This document shows, in pieces, positions 27,348 to 35,117 of a stretch of 46,705 nt of DNA. Position 1 is the stretch's first letter. Each line of letters begins with the position of its first letter. The notes below the pieces were generated by a model that worked only from the letters and a program-made list of their open reading frames with translations, searched no databases and had not been told where the DNA came from. A program made the position numbers and the translations under genes. The stretch is from the NCBI RefSeq assembly GCF_037024155.1, contig NZ_JAYKTS010000032.1, positions 1 to 46,705 of the forward strand, given 5' to 3'. Source of the DNA: Bacillus sp. 2205SS5-2. GTDB taxonomy: Bacteria; Bacillota; Bacilli; Bacillales; Bacillaceae_K.

Positions 27348-27730
27348 AACTGTTCCCCCTTTGGATGTGAGCTTATCACTGTTGTATATATTTCCAATAA
27401 CTCAATTTCTGTTAGACCGAGGAAAATGGCTTCGCTTATTAATTTCAGAAGCTCTTTTTTTACGAGTTGAAGCTTTCTTTGTTGCAAGGAATCGGGTAAA
27501 GGAGCGACAAAACTTCCTTTTCCAGGCTGCGAATAAAGGTATCCTTCTCGCTCTAATTCTCTGTATGCTTTTTGAATTGTGTTGGGATTGACGGTTAGTT
27601 CCTTTGATAGATGGCGGACTGAGGGGAGCTTTTCATCTGGGGTTAGTACGCCGCTAATAATAAACTCCTTTATTTTATCGACAAGCTGTTCATAAATCGG
27701 TTTCCTACTTCTAATATCAATGTCAAACAT
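27344..27730 (-). CDS. GntR-family repressor, YtrA subfamily
   Basis: A 128-residue regulator. The N-terminal winged helix is MFDIDIRSRKPIYEQLVDKI then LPSVRHLSKELTVNPNTIQK and REGYLYSQPGKGSFV. It has only a short C-terminal helical tail (about 45 residues), which defines the YtrA subfamily. ATG at 27730 follows AAAGGAGGG by 7 bases; the longer open frame to 27847 crosses the operator and is not used. It probably represses its own operon through the inverted repeat just upstream. Confidence 0.9.
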   Translation of the reverse strand: MFDIDIRSRKPIYEQLVDKIKEFIISGVLTPDEKLPSVRHLSKELTVNPNTIQKAYRELEREGYLYSQPGKGSFVAPLPDSLQQRKLQLVKKELLKLISEAIFLGLTEIELLEIYTTVISSHPKGEQL

Positions 27731-27756
27731 GATTTCCCTCCTTTGCCTTACTGTGT

Positions 27757-27785
27757 TAACTGTACTATTGTGTGTAATACAGTTA
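27757..27785. promoter_or_regulatory. Inverted-repeat operator of the GntR/ABC operon
   Basis: TAACTGTA at 27757-27764 and its exact complement TACAGTTA at 27778-27785 are separated by 13 bp. It lies 27 bp before the repressor start codon. The spacing and position suit autoregulation by the GntR protein. Confidence 0.65.
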
Positions 27786-27829
27786 GTATGATATACCATA
27801 TATTTGTTAATGTAAATAGTTTTTTTAAA

Positions 27830-28455
27830 GGCTCTTTTCGTATACATTGTGGCTATTTCATCATATTTTTGATTAAATTTTCCATTTTACGGTTGATTTC
27901 CATCAAAAATAGACGGATCTAGCTGCAGTGGCTAGGGACTAGGGCATTTGTCAGCCCACTGCGTGAATCGGGATTCACTACGTGTTCTGCCAGATGCCTA
28001 CCGTCCCTGAGCAGCCACTTCCGCATTTCGTGATCTAGCTGCAGAGGCTAGGGACTAGGGCATTTGTCAGCCCACTGCGTGAATCGGGATTCACTACGTG
28101 TTCTGCCAGATGCCTGCCGTCCCTGGGCGAGCCACTTCCGCATTTCGTGATCTAGCTGCAGAGGCTAGGGACTAGGGCATTTGTCAGCCCACTGCGTGAA
28201 TCGGGATTCACTACGTGTTCTGCCAGATGCCTGCCGTCCCTGGGCAGCCACTTCCGCATTTCGTGATCTAGCTGCAGTGGCTAGGGACTAGGGCATTTGT
28301 CAGCCCACTGCGTGAATCGGGATTCACTACGTGTTCTGCCAGATGCCTGCCGTCCCTGGGCAGCCACTTCCGCTTTTCGTAAATGATGCCCGAAACAAAG
28401 CTATTTCATAGATGATAAACTGATTCGAAAAGACACAAACTTTGCTAAAACAGCC
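27830..28455 (+). mobile_element. GGCT-type miniature element carrying four hairpin units, 8-bp target duplication
   Basis: The left end GGCTCTTTTCGTATACATTG and the right end (complement GGCTGTTTTAGCAAAGTTTG) are imperfect inverted repeats. TTTTTAAA flanks both sides (27822-27829 and 28456-28463), an exact 8-bp duplication. The left arm (CATATTTTTGATTAAA...) and right arm (TAAATGATGCCCGAAAC...) match those of the element at 5492-5886, while the central module differs. It inserted about 45 bp upstream of the GntR operator. Confidence 0.85.
27916..28380 (+). repeat. Four tandem hairpin units, subtype C
   Basis: Units 27916-28031, 28032-28148, 28149-28264 and 28265-28380 (116-117 bp) are nearly identical. 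Each has AGTGGCT (AGAGGCT in units 2 and 3) pairing with AGCCACT, AGGGAC with GTCCCT, GGCATTTG with CAGATGCC, and GTGAATC with GATTCAC. They sit at the same place in the element where one B and one C unit sit at 5577-5811. Confidence 0.9.
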
Positions 28456-28554
28456 TTTTTAAAAGGTATTGGCGTTTATTTTCTAGCGCCTTGCTTTTAT
28501 CTATTGGGAAAAGAGTGATAAAGTTGAATGACTAGGAGAAGGAGGGGTGTCGAG

Positions 28555-29412
28555 GTGAATATAAAGAAAAGATTTTTTGAGACAGAGGCAGACTTAGAGG
28601 CTCAATATCAATTTTGGATAGAACGAACAAAAGTATTACCTTTTGCTTGGAAACCAACGCTCTCACCGACTGTTTTTAGACAGGGCGCGTCGTTTCACCC
28701 CAAATCACGCTATTTCGCATTTGAAGGGGAGAAGTTGGTGGGATACTGTAGTTTTACGGGAAGTGGAGATTTTGTTTCGATTGGTTATCCATGGGTATTA
28801 CCAGGTTATGAAGGGGAATTACAAGAAGAGTTATTTCAACATGTGGTTGAATTTGCAACCAGCGAGGAATATGAAGGGAAAATTTTGGCACAACGCTTTC
28901 GTTCTCAATGGAAGAAACAAATTCAATTTTTTGAATCGAAAGGATTTGAAATAACGGGAAGATCGAAAGTAATCGGCCGGTCGAGTGAAAAAATGGAAGC
29001 TGCCCCATATTGGGTAAATTCAAATAGAAGTAATCAATTTGAATTTGAAAAAATAAAGCCATTAGTTAATTCATCGACAGAATCAAATCCAGCAGAATTA
29101 TTAATGTTAGAAGAATATTATGATTCGGTTGCTTTTGATTTTGCTTATGAATTTCAATATGAAAAAGAGATCTGTGGATACTTTGGTGTGACGATTCGAA
29201 AGGATACGGGGTATGCGGAAATTCTCGCCCCGTTCATATCCCAACAGTGGAATCAAAAGTTTCCTGACATGATTCAGGCAATCTTATTAGATCTAAAAGA
29301 TCAGGTTCACTATATTAGTATCGGAGAATCAGCCGTTCCGGATGCTGTTTCTTTAACCTCATTAGGATTTACGTTCGTAACTGAGGATGTCATGCTGATG
29401 AAAAAGGTATAA
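28555..29412 (+). CDS. GNAT-like acetyltransferase, hypothetical
   Basis: A 286-residue soluble protein. Residues 60-130 (YFAFEGEKLVGYCSFTGSG, then PWVLPGYEGELQEELFQHVV, then FFESKGFEITG) have the strand-helix order of a GNAT fold. The last 80 residues (CGYFGVTIRKDTGYAEILAP) resemble a second, degenerate one. The substrate is unknown. The start is GTG at 28555 because AAGGAGGG ends 8 bases before it; the ATG at 28528 lies upstream of that site. It is a single gene between two blocks of miniature elements. Confidence 0.6.
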   Translation: MNIKKRFFETEADLEAQYQFWIERTKVLPFAWKPTLSPTVFRQGASFHPKSRYFAFEGEKLVGYCSFTGSGDFVSIGYPWVLPGYEGELQEELFQHVVEFATSEEYEGKILAQRFRSQWKKQIQFFESKGFEITGRSKVIGRSSEKMEAAPYWVNSNRSNQFEFEKIKPLVNSSTESNPAELLMLEEYYDSVAFDFAYEFQYEKEICGYFGVTIRKDTGYAEILAPFISQQWNQKFPDMIQAILLDLKDQVHYISIGESAVPDAVSLTSLGFTFVTEDVMLMKKV

Positions 29413-29481
29413 TCATTAATAGATTGACGATTGTCGACTTCACTTAATACATGGAGAATGCTCTCTATGATTAAAATAAGT

Positions 29482-29663
29482 AGCCACAATGGATACGAAA
29501 GGCTGTTTTCGCAAAGATTGTGGTTTTTCAAATTAGCCCTTAATTCGTGATGGAGATTGACTTCGGGCATCTTTTCTCATCATTTTAAATCCGAATTGAG
29601 GAAAGAAAAGAGTGGTTCCATCCTTTTTTGTATGCTACAGCAACAAAGTATGCGAAAAGAACC
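29482..29663 (-). mobile_element. Inverted GGCT-type miniature element abutting a second element end
   Basis: The right terminus (GGCTGTTTTCGCAAAGATTG at 29501) and the inverted left terminus (ending at 29663) delimit a 163-bp element in reverse orientation. Immediately before it, AGCCACAATGGATACGAAA at 29482-29500 is an inverted left terminus belonging to another, otherwise lost copy. The interior matches the degenerate copy at about 141-250. No target duplication is visible. Confidence 0.65.
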
Positions 29664-29769
29664 TGATTGAATGATGCAAATCAGCCTCCACTCCGACAGT
29701 TTCCCCCACAAAAACCTGTCCTTAGCGGCAAAAAAAACATGGATTATTTACATAGAGTTGAAGAAACAT

Positions 29770-29898
29770 AGCTAACGAAAACTGCCTTTCCTAATGAAAA
29801 ACTCCTCATTACAAGATGAAAAGTAGGAATTCAATCGAAAAAACCTTTCTGCCTGTTTTTTCTTTGTGCCCAGAGCAACAAAGTATATGAAAAGAACC
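29770..29898 (-). mobile_element. Truncated inverted copy of the short miniature element
   Basis: Read on the minus strand from 29898, GGTTCTTTTCATATACTTTG is followed by GGCACAAAGAAAAAACAGG and CATTAGGAAA, matching the left 110 bp of the element at 10023-10205. The right end has diverged. It fills the gap before kynU. A TTGACA at 29975 and TATAC at 29996, 15 bp apart, may be the kynU promoter. Confidence 0.65.
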
Positions 29899-30036
29899 TT
29901 ATGAAAATAGCTTCAAGTAAGGCTAACCATGGAGATGGAAGGGAGAAGCTCAAGTGGATATAATTCAGAAAATATTGACATTTAATCGTCTGTCCTATAC
30001 CTTGAAAAGAGAGAGTATGTAGGAGGGGAATCCATA

Positions 30037-31308
30037 ATGGAAAATGCTTTATCATTTGCGAAAGAATTCGATCAAAGAGATATCCTATCCCCTTTTCGTA
30101 GCGAATTTTACCTACAACCCGAAACAATCTACCTCGATGGCAATTCATTAGGATTGCTTTCCAGGCGGGCTGAGAGGGCTGTTTACTCCATGATGGAGGC
30201 GTGGAAATCGCTAGGAATTGACGGCTGGACAGAGGGAGAACATCCATGGTTTTATTTGTCTGAAACTTTAGGAGAGAAGCTGGCTCCGTTAGTTGGGGCT
30301 AACAAAGAGGAGATAATTGTAACCGCTTCCACTACGGTTAATCTTCACCAATTATTAGCCACCTTCTATCAGCCTTCTGGAAAAAGAACGAAGATTTTAT
30401 GCGATGAATTAAACTTCCCATCTGATATTTATGCAATTAAAAGTCAATTAAAGTTGAAGGGATATTCTCCTGAAGATCACCTTGTTCAAGTGAAAAGTGA
30501 AGATGGTCGTTTTCTAAAAGAAACAGACATTGTGGAAGCGATGACAGAAGACATTGCTCTGATTGTGTTACCAACCGTTTTATATCGATCGGGTCAGTTG
30601 TTAGATTTGAAATATTTAACAACTGAAGCCCATAAACGAGGAATTTTGATCGGATTTGATGGCTGTCACTCTGTCGGCGCAATTCCGCACTATTTTAGTG
30701 AGTGGGGAGTAGATTTTGCTTATTGGTGTACATATAAATACTTGAATAGTGGCCCAGGCGGCGTCGGAGCTCTTTATGTGAATGAACATCATCATGGTGT
30801 CGAGCCAGGACTTGCGGGCTGGTTTGGTTCGGATAAATCAGTGCAATTCGATATGAGCCATGAATTTACTCCTGCACAATCGGCAAGTGCTTTTCAAATT
30901 GCGACGCCACATATTCTAAGTTCTGCACCGTTAATAGGGTCACTAGAAATGATGAATGAAGCGAATATTATCAACCTAAGAGAAAAATCGTTATCATTAA
31001 CTTCTTACTTAATGAAGCTTATTGGGGATGAGCTGGACGAATTCGATTTTACGATTGGGAATCCAATCGATGATGCCACGCGAGGTGGCCATGTATCACT
31101 TGAACACAATGAGGCCGCAAGAATTTGCAAAGCGTTAAAAGCGGAAGGAGTTATTCCAGATTTTCGCTCTCCAAATGTGATTCGTCTGGCTCCTGTGCCT
31201 TTGTACTGTTCCTTTGAGGATGTTTATAAGTGTGTGGAAGTACTAAAGAATATTATGGTAGAAAAGAAATACGAAAGATTTGAAAACAAGCGAAATATTA
31301 TAGCGTAA
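30037..31308 (+). CDS. kynU: Kynureninase
   Basis: A PLP enzyme of 423 residues that cleaves kynurenine to anthranilate and alanine. Blocks seen are [53 protein letters not shown] and [20 protein letters not shown], where the Lys in YKYL carries [17 protein letters not shown] near the end is also typical. AGGAGGGG lies upstream of the ATG. It is the first gene of kynU-kynB-kynA, with 14 bp to kynB. Confidence 0.93.
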   Translation: MENALSFAKEFDQRDILSPFRSEFYLQPETIYLDGNSLGLLSRRAERAVYSMMEAWKSLGIDGWTEGEHPWFYLSETLGEKLAPLVGANKEEIIVTASTTVNLHQLLATFYQPSGKRTKILCDELNFPSDIYAIKSQLKLKGYSPEDHLVQVKSEDGRFLKETDIVEAMTEDIALIVLPTVLYRSGQLLDLKYLTTEAHKRGILIGFDGCHSVGAIPHYFSEWGVDFAYWCTYKYLNSGPGGVGALYVNEHHHGVEPGLAGWFGSDKSVQFDMSHEFTPAQSASAFQIATPHILSSAPLIGSLEMMNEANIINLREKSLSLTSYLMKLIGDELDEFDFTIGNPIDDATRGGHVSLEHNEAARICKALKAEGVIPDFRSPNVIRLAPVPLYCSFEDVYKCVEVLKNIMVEKKYERFENKRNIIA

Positions 31309-31322
31309 TAGGAGTGTTTCAC

Positions 31323-31958
31323 ATGAAACTTTTTGATATTTCAAGACAGCTATCTGAAAAAATCGCGGTTTGGCCAGGAGATACTCCTTATTCTTTTGGG
31401 TTATCGTTGAGTAAGGAAGAAAGCGGTTCTGTTAATGTAGGTAAAATGGAAATGAGTACCCATAGTGGTACTCATGTAGACGCACCTTATCATTTTAATG
31501 AAGAAGGGAAGCGAATTCACGAGCTAGACTTACAAACTTATATAGGCAAAGCAACGGTCGTTGATGTAACGGAGCAGAGCAGCATTTCTTGTGAGCTAAT
31601 TGAAAGCTTGAGCTTGTCCAAAGTGAAACGGCTTCTCTTTAAGACGAATGCCTGGAGAGATGAAACTCTTTTCCCTGAAGAAATTCCTCCGATTGAAAGT
31701 GGTGTAGCAAAGCTGCTAGCTCAGAAGGGTGTAATCTTGATTGGAGTAGATGTACCATCGGTTGATCCAATCTCAAGTAAAGAATTGGTTGCTCATCATG
31801 AATTGTATCAGCACTCAATTAACATCCTAGAAGGAATTGACCTTCACGCGGTAATTCCAGGAGAGTATGAACTCATTGCGTTGCCACTATCAATTGTTGG
31901 TGGAGACGGTAGTCCAGTGCGAGCAGTGTTACGAGAGTTACCAACTAAAGGGGGGTAA
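31323..31958 (+). CDS. kynB: Kynurenine formamidase (arylformamidase)
   Basis: Hydrolyses N-formylkynurenine to kynurenine and formate. A 211-residue protein of the cyclase/KynB family with the metal motif STHSGTHVDAPYHF (His47, His51, Asp53), WPGDTPYSF near the N-terminus and LIGVDVPSVDP in the second half. The ATG at 31323 with AGGAGTG 6 bases upstream is preferred to the GTG at 31314. In an intact operon kynA would follow directly; here about 1.5 kb of IS607 sequence intervenes. Confidence 0.93.
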   Translation: MKLFDISRQLSEKIAVWPGDTPYSFGLSLSKEESGSVNVGKMEMSTHSGTHVDAPYHFNEEGKRIHELDLQTYIGKATVVDVTEQSSISCELIESLSLSKVKRLLFKTNAWRDETLFPEEIPPIESGVAKLLAQKGVILIGVDVPSVDPISSKELVAHHELYQHSINILEGIDLHAVIPGEYELIALPLSIVGGDGSPVRAVLRELPTKGG

Positions 31959-32046
31959 CAACAGTTAAGTGAATATTATATAAGTCTATATAACCTTATT
32001 GAATTTATATAATCTAATAGATTATCATAAGGTCAGAGGTGAAATT

Positions 32047-32672
32047 ATGAAATATTATACAATTGGTCAGTTTGCAGAATTAATTGGAAAGAGTACCCAA
32101 ACGTTAAGAGAATGGGACTAGAAAGGTAGGTTCAAACCAGATCATGTTGCCCAACAGGGTATAGATACTACTCTCAAGAGCAGCTAGATCATTTCTTAGG
32201 GATTAAAGGAGAAAAGCAATTAAACAAAAAAGTGATAGGTTATTGTAGAGTATCCTCACATCAACAGAAAGACGACCTTGTAAGACAAATTGAAAATGTA
32301 AAAACGTATATGTTAGCAAAAGGATATCAATTTGAAGTCATTTCTGATATTGGAAGTGGGATTAACTACAATAAAAAGGGATTAAATCAACTAATAGATA
32401 TGATTACGAATTCAGAAGTTGAGACAGTAGTCATTCTATATAAAGATCGTTTGATTCGGTTCGGATATGAATTAATAGAAAATCTGTGTGATAAATATGG
32501 AACAACCATTGAAATCATAGATTATACAGAGAAAACCGAAGAACAGGAGCTAGTTGAAGACTTGATTTAAATCGTCACGGTGTTTAGTTGTAGGCTTCAA
32601 GGAAAAAGAGCGAACAAAGCTAAGAAAATGATTAGGGAGTTAGTAGAAGATGATCCTGGCAAAGAAGGTTAG
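32047..32672 (+). pseudogene. tnpA: IS607-type serine transposase TnpA, broken
   Basis: The N-terminal MerR-type helix-turn-helix (MKYYTIGQFAELIGKSTQTLREWD) is followed by the serine-recombinase core VIGYCRVSSHQQ, where the Ser is the nucleophile, and VVILYKDRLIRFGYELIENL. Lesions: TAG at 32119-32121 after residue 24, a frameshift near 32160 (QQG to YRYYSQEQL), and TAA at 32568-32570 (LI-stop-IVTVFSCRLQG). The last part overlaps the start of tnpB, the usual IS607 arrangement. Inverted sequences (AACCTTAT...ATAAGGT) at about 31998-32033 may belong to its left end. Confidence 0.85.
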
Positions 32673-33327
32673 AATTGTCCCTAGTCACGAACAAGAACCA
32701 AAGAGTCCACAAGTTGAATTAACAGATGAAGTCATTGGGATTGACGTTGGAATAAAAGAATTAGCCGTGTGTAGTAACGGAATGAAATTTAAAAACATTA
32801 ACAAAACGAATGAAGTTAAGAAATTAGTAAAGAAATTGCGTAGGTTGCAGCGCAACGTATCTAAAAAATACGAATTAAATAAAGAAGGGAGTACGTTTGT
32901 CAAAACAAGCAACATTATAAAACTCGAGAAAAAAGTAAAGTTAGTTCATCGTAAATTAGCCAACATAAGAAAAAATTATATCCATCAAACAACGAATAAG
33001 ATAGTGAAAACCAAGCCTTCTAAAGTTGTCATGGAGAATCTGAACATTAAAGGTATGATGAAGAACAAACATCTTTCAAAAGCAATTGCCAAGCAATGCT
33101 TACATGAGTTTAAAAGACAAATGGAGTACAAATGTGAGTTTCACGGTATCAAACTTATACTAGCTGATACCTGGTATCCATCGTCAAAAACTTGTAGTGA
33201 TTGCGGACATTTGAAAAAAGACCTTAAATTAGCAGACCGTACATACAATTGTTCAGAATGTGGTTTGAAGATAGATCGAGACTATAATGCAAGTCTGAAT
33301 CTGTCAAACTATCGAAAATCAGCGTAG
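32650..33327 (+). CDS. tnpB: IS607-associated TnpB with internal N-terminal deletion
   Basis: An open frame of 225 residues against about 360-400 for full TnpB. It starts normally (MILAKKVRIVPSHEQ) but then jumps to the RuvC half. There the catalytic triad survives: IGIDVGIKELAVCSNG (Asp), VVMENLNIKGMM (Glu) and DRDYNASLNL (Asp), with the zinc ribbon CSDCG...CSECG. The missing part is most of the nucleic-acid-recognition region, removed in frame. TnpB proteins are RNA-guided nucleases; this one probably cannot bind guide RNA normally. The 33328-33480 tail, where the guide RNA and right end would lie, is intergenic. Confidence 0.8.
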   Translation: MILAKKVRIVPSHEQEPKSPQVELTDEVIGIDVGIKELAVCSNGMKFKNINKTNEVKKLVKKLRRLQRNVSKKYELNKEGSTFVKTSNIIKLEKKVKLVHRKLANIRKNYIHQTTNKIVKTKPSKVVMENLNIKGMMKNKHLSKAIAKQCLHEFKRQMEYKCEFHGIKLILADTWYPSSKTCSDCGHLKKDLKLADRTYNCSECGLKIDRDYNASLNLSNYRKSA

Positions 33328-33494
33328 TATCACCTAAAAAGATAACGCTGATATGTACCATTCGTTGTATGGGAATTTACGCCCTCGGAGTGTTAGATCA
33401 AACGAAAGTAGCTTAGGCAAAATCGGACACGTGGAACAGGGAATGAAACTTACCTTTATAGAGTTAGATAAGGTTTTGGCAACGGAGCTAAATA

Positions 33495-34187
33495 ATGAAT
33501 CCGAATATCACTGACTATGAAAAGTATATCCGTACTGAAGATCTCTTATTGTTGCAAAAATCAGCGGATGAACGCAGCTGTCATGATGAATTAACATTTC
33601 AAGTGATTCATCAAATTTCAGAGCTTCATTTTAAGCTAATTCTTCAGAGTCTTCATCTTACAAAAGAACATATAGAGAAAGAAGAAATAAGTGAAGCCTC
33701 AGCACAATTAAGAAGGGTGCAAATACATTTAAAGCATCTGCCACATACATTTGATATTATCAAAGAAATATCGCCAAGAGACTATCATAAAATTCGCCTC
33801 GCATTAGGAAAAGGGAGTGGACAAGACTCACCAGGTTTTAATAAAATATTAAAATTAGGTCCAACTCTTTGGGAACCATTTTCAGCACTTTTACAAAAGC
33901 ATACGGTTACGGTTTTGGAATTGCATAAAAACCCTGAGGAGCAATATGTTTTATATGAGCTAATGAAGAATTTACACGAGTTTGACGAGAAATTCCAAGC
34001 TTATCGATATGAGCATATTCAGCTTGTTCGTCGAATGATTGGGTTGCAAACTAAAAGCTTGAAGGGGATTCCCGCTCAGGCACTTGAGAGAGGGGCTAAG
34101 TTTGAGTTTTTCCCTGTTATTTGGCAAGCCATTAGTGAGTTAACGGATTGGACGGGTTCCAGTTATAATCCAAAACCGCTTCCTTAG
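33495..34187 (+). CDS. kynA: Tryptophan 2,3-dioxygenase, divergent short form
   Basis: Should oxidise tryptophan to N-formylkynurenine with haem. The 230 residues are shorter than the roughly 280 usual for bacterial enzymes. Conserved points: HDELTFQVIHQISELHFKLIL (His39 at the active-site position), RVQIHL, YHKIRLALGKGSGQDSPGF (Arg101), YRYEHIQLVRRMIG (His174, haem ligand) and FFPVIW. The normal GTGGSSG loop after the haem ligand is absent, replaced by SLKGIPAQALERG. Context (kynU, kynB) supports the role. CGGAG lies 7 bases before ATG. The IS607 remnant lies upstream, so its original leader may be lost. Confidence 0.8.
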   Translation: MNPNITDYEKYIRTEDLLLLQKSADERSCHDELTFQVIHQISELHFKLILQSLHLTKEHIEKEEISEASAQLRRVQIHLKHLPHTFDIIKEISPRDYHKIRLALGKGSGQDSPGFNKILKLGPTLWEPFSALLQKHTVTVLELHKNPEEQYVLYELMKNLHEFDEKFQAYRYEHIQLVRRMIGLQTKSLKGIPAQALERGAKFEFFPVIWQAISELTDWTGSSYNPKPLP

Positions 34188-34313
34188 AATAGTTTTATGC
34201 AAAAATAAATGGAATTAAAATAGGCGAAAATAGTATTGAGCAATATAGTTGTTGAGAACCCATATTAGGAACTATAGAGCTAGAATCTATGCATATTTTG
34301 GAATGGAAAGAAA

Positions 34314-34348
34314 CCAAAACAAGCCAGAGGTACTCTGGCTTGTTTTGG
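34314..34348. terminator. Bidirectional terminator between kynA and the DUF1906 gene
   Basis: CCAAAACAAGCCAGAG at 34314-34329 pairs perfectly with its 16-base complement at 34333-34348 across a 3-base loop. Only 12 bp separate it from the stop of the convergent gene. Confidence 0.8.
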
Positions 34349-34360
34349 CTTCAAATCCCA

Positions 34361-35008
34361 TTAATACAGCTTACTAAACAATCGTTCGTCAAATAAATTC
34401 GTATCAACCGGGCATGCTTCTGCATCTCGCCCATATTGCCAGCCCCAAGTGTTATTTTGGCAAGGTAGTTTAGCGGGTCGGAATTTTGGAACTCTTCGTT
34501 TAATACTCACGCCTCGCTCAGGCTCTGCACTCCATAAAATAAGCTGTAGGGCAACGTCTTCATCTTTATCGATAGCGGCACAATAGGCTTTAAGAAAGTC
34601 TCCGTTCACAGGATCATGATACATACCGGCGAGGTAGCCACTTGAATATATGCGGTCAACATAGCCTCGAATCCAGTCCTCATCGACTTTGAAGGATTTT
34701 TCCATATAGGCAAATAAAAGCGTTCCTTTTGGGATGCCTAATCTCTGTGCGGCAAATGTCGCATTTTGAGCTACCACACGTCCTTCCCTTAATCCAGTCG
34801 CATTTGAAAAATTATTATAAATGGGCAAAATTTTTGTCCCACTATTATGAAGGAGATCAATTTCACTTCTTGTCAGTCCGTCTGAAGCTCCTTCGACGGT
34901 CGTTAAGTAACGTCCCCAGTAGGAGGGTTTCCCTAAAGACTTTACCACACAGTTATATAGGTCTGTCGTCACTTTCGTCGGCGAATCAACGCCCCATAAG
35001 TACGCCAT
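34361..35008 (-). CDS. DUF1906 glycoside-hydrolase-like domain protein
   Basis: A 215-residue protein consisting of one DUF1906 domain, a TIM-barrel fold related to GH25 lysozymes: WGVDSPTKVTTDLYNCVVKS, SYWGRYLTTV, LPIYNN, FAYMEKSFKVDEDWIRGYV, AGMYHDPVNGDFL, and WGWQYGRDAEACPVDTNLFD near the end. It has no signal peptide or wall-binding domain. Members occur in spore and phage contexts; activity is unproven. ATG at 35008 follows AGGGGG by 8 bases; an ATG at 35026 is possible. Confidence 0.82.
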   Translation of the reverse strand: MAYLWGVDSPTKVTTDLYNCVVKSLGKPSYWGRYLTTVEGASDGLTRSEIDLLHNSGTKILPIYNNFSNATGLREGRVVAQNATFAAQRLGIPKGTLLFAYMEKSFKVDEDWIRGYVDRIYSSGYLAGMYHDPVNGDFLKAYCAAIDKDEDVALQLILWSAEPERGVSIKRRVPKFRPAKLPCQNNTWGWQYGRDAEACPVDTNLFDERLFSKLY

Positions 35009-35117
35009 CTCCCAGCCCCCTTCCATATCCTATCTCCATCAATATATGAAAGAATATGAAAAAAACTTCTCCTTTTTTAAAAAAGCTCAACGTTTTTCAA
35101 GTAGGAGTCATATGCGC

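Noticed and set aside
27916-28380. CRISPR array
   Set aside because: Units are tandem and contiguous, 116-117 bp long, with no unique spacers between short repeats and no cas genes nearby.
29831-30247. 138-codon minus-strand open frame over the start of kynU
   Set aside because: It overlaps kynU antisense, and its C-terminus (FSYTLLLWAQRKNR) is the same repeat-derived string seen at 10023-10072, so it reflects the miniature element and not a gene.
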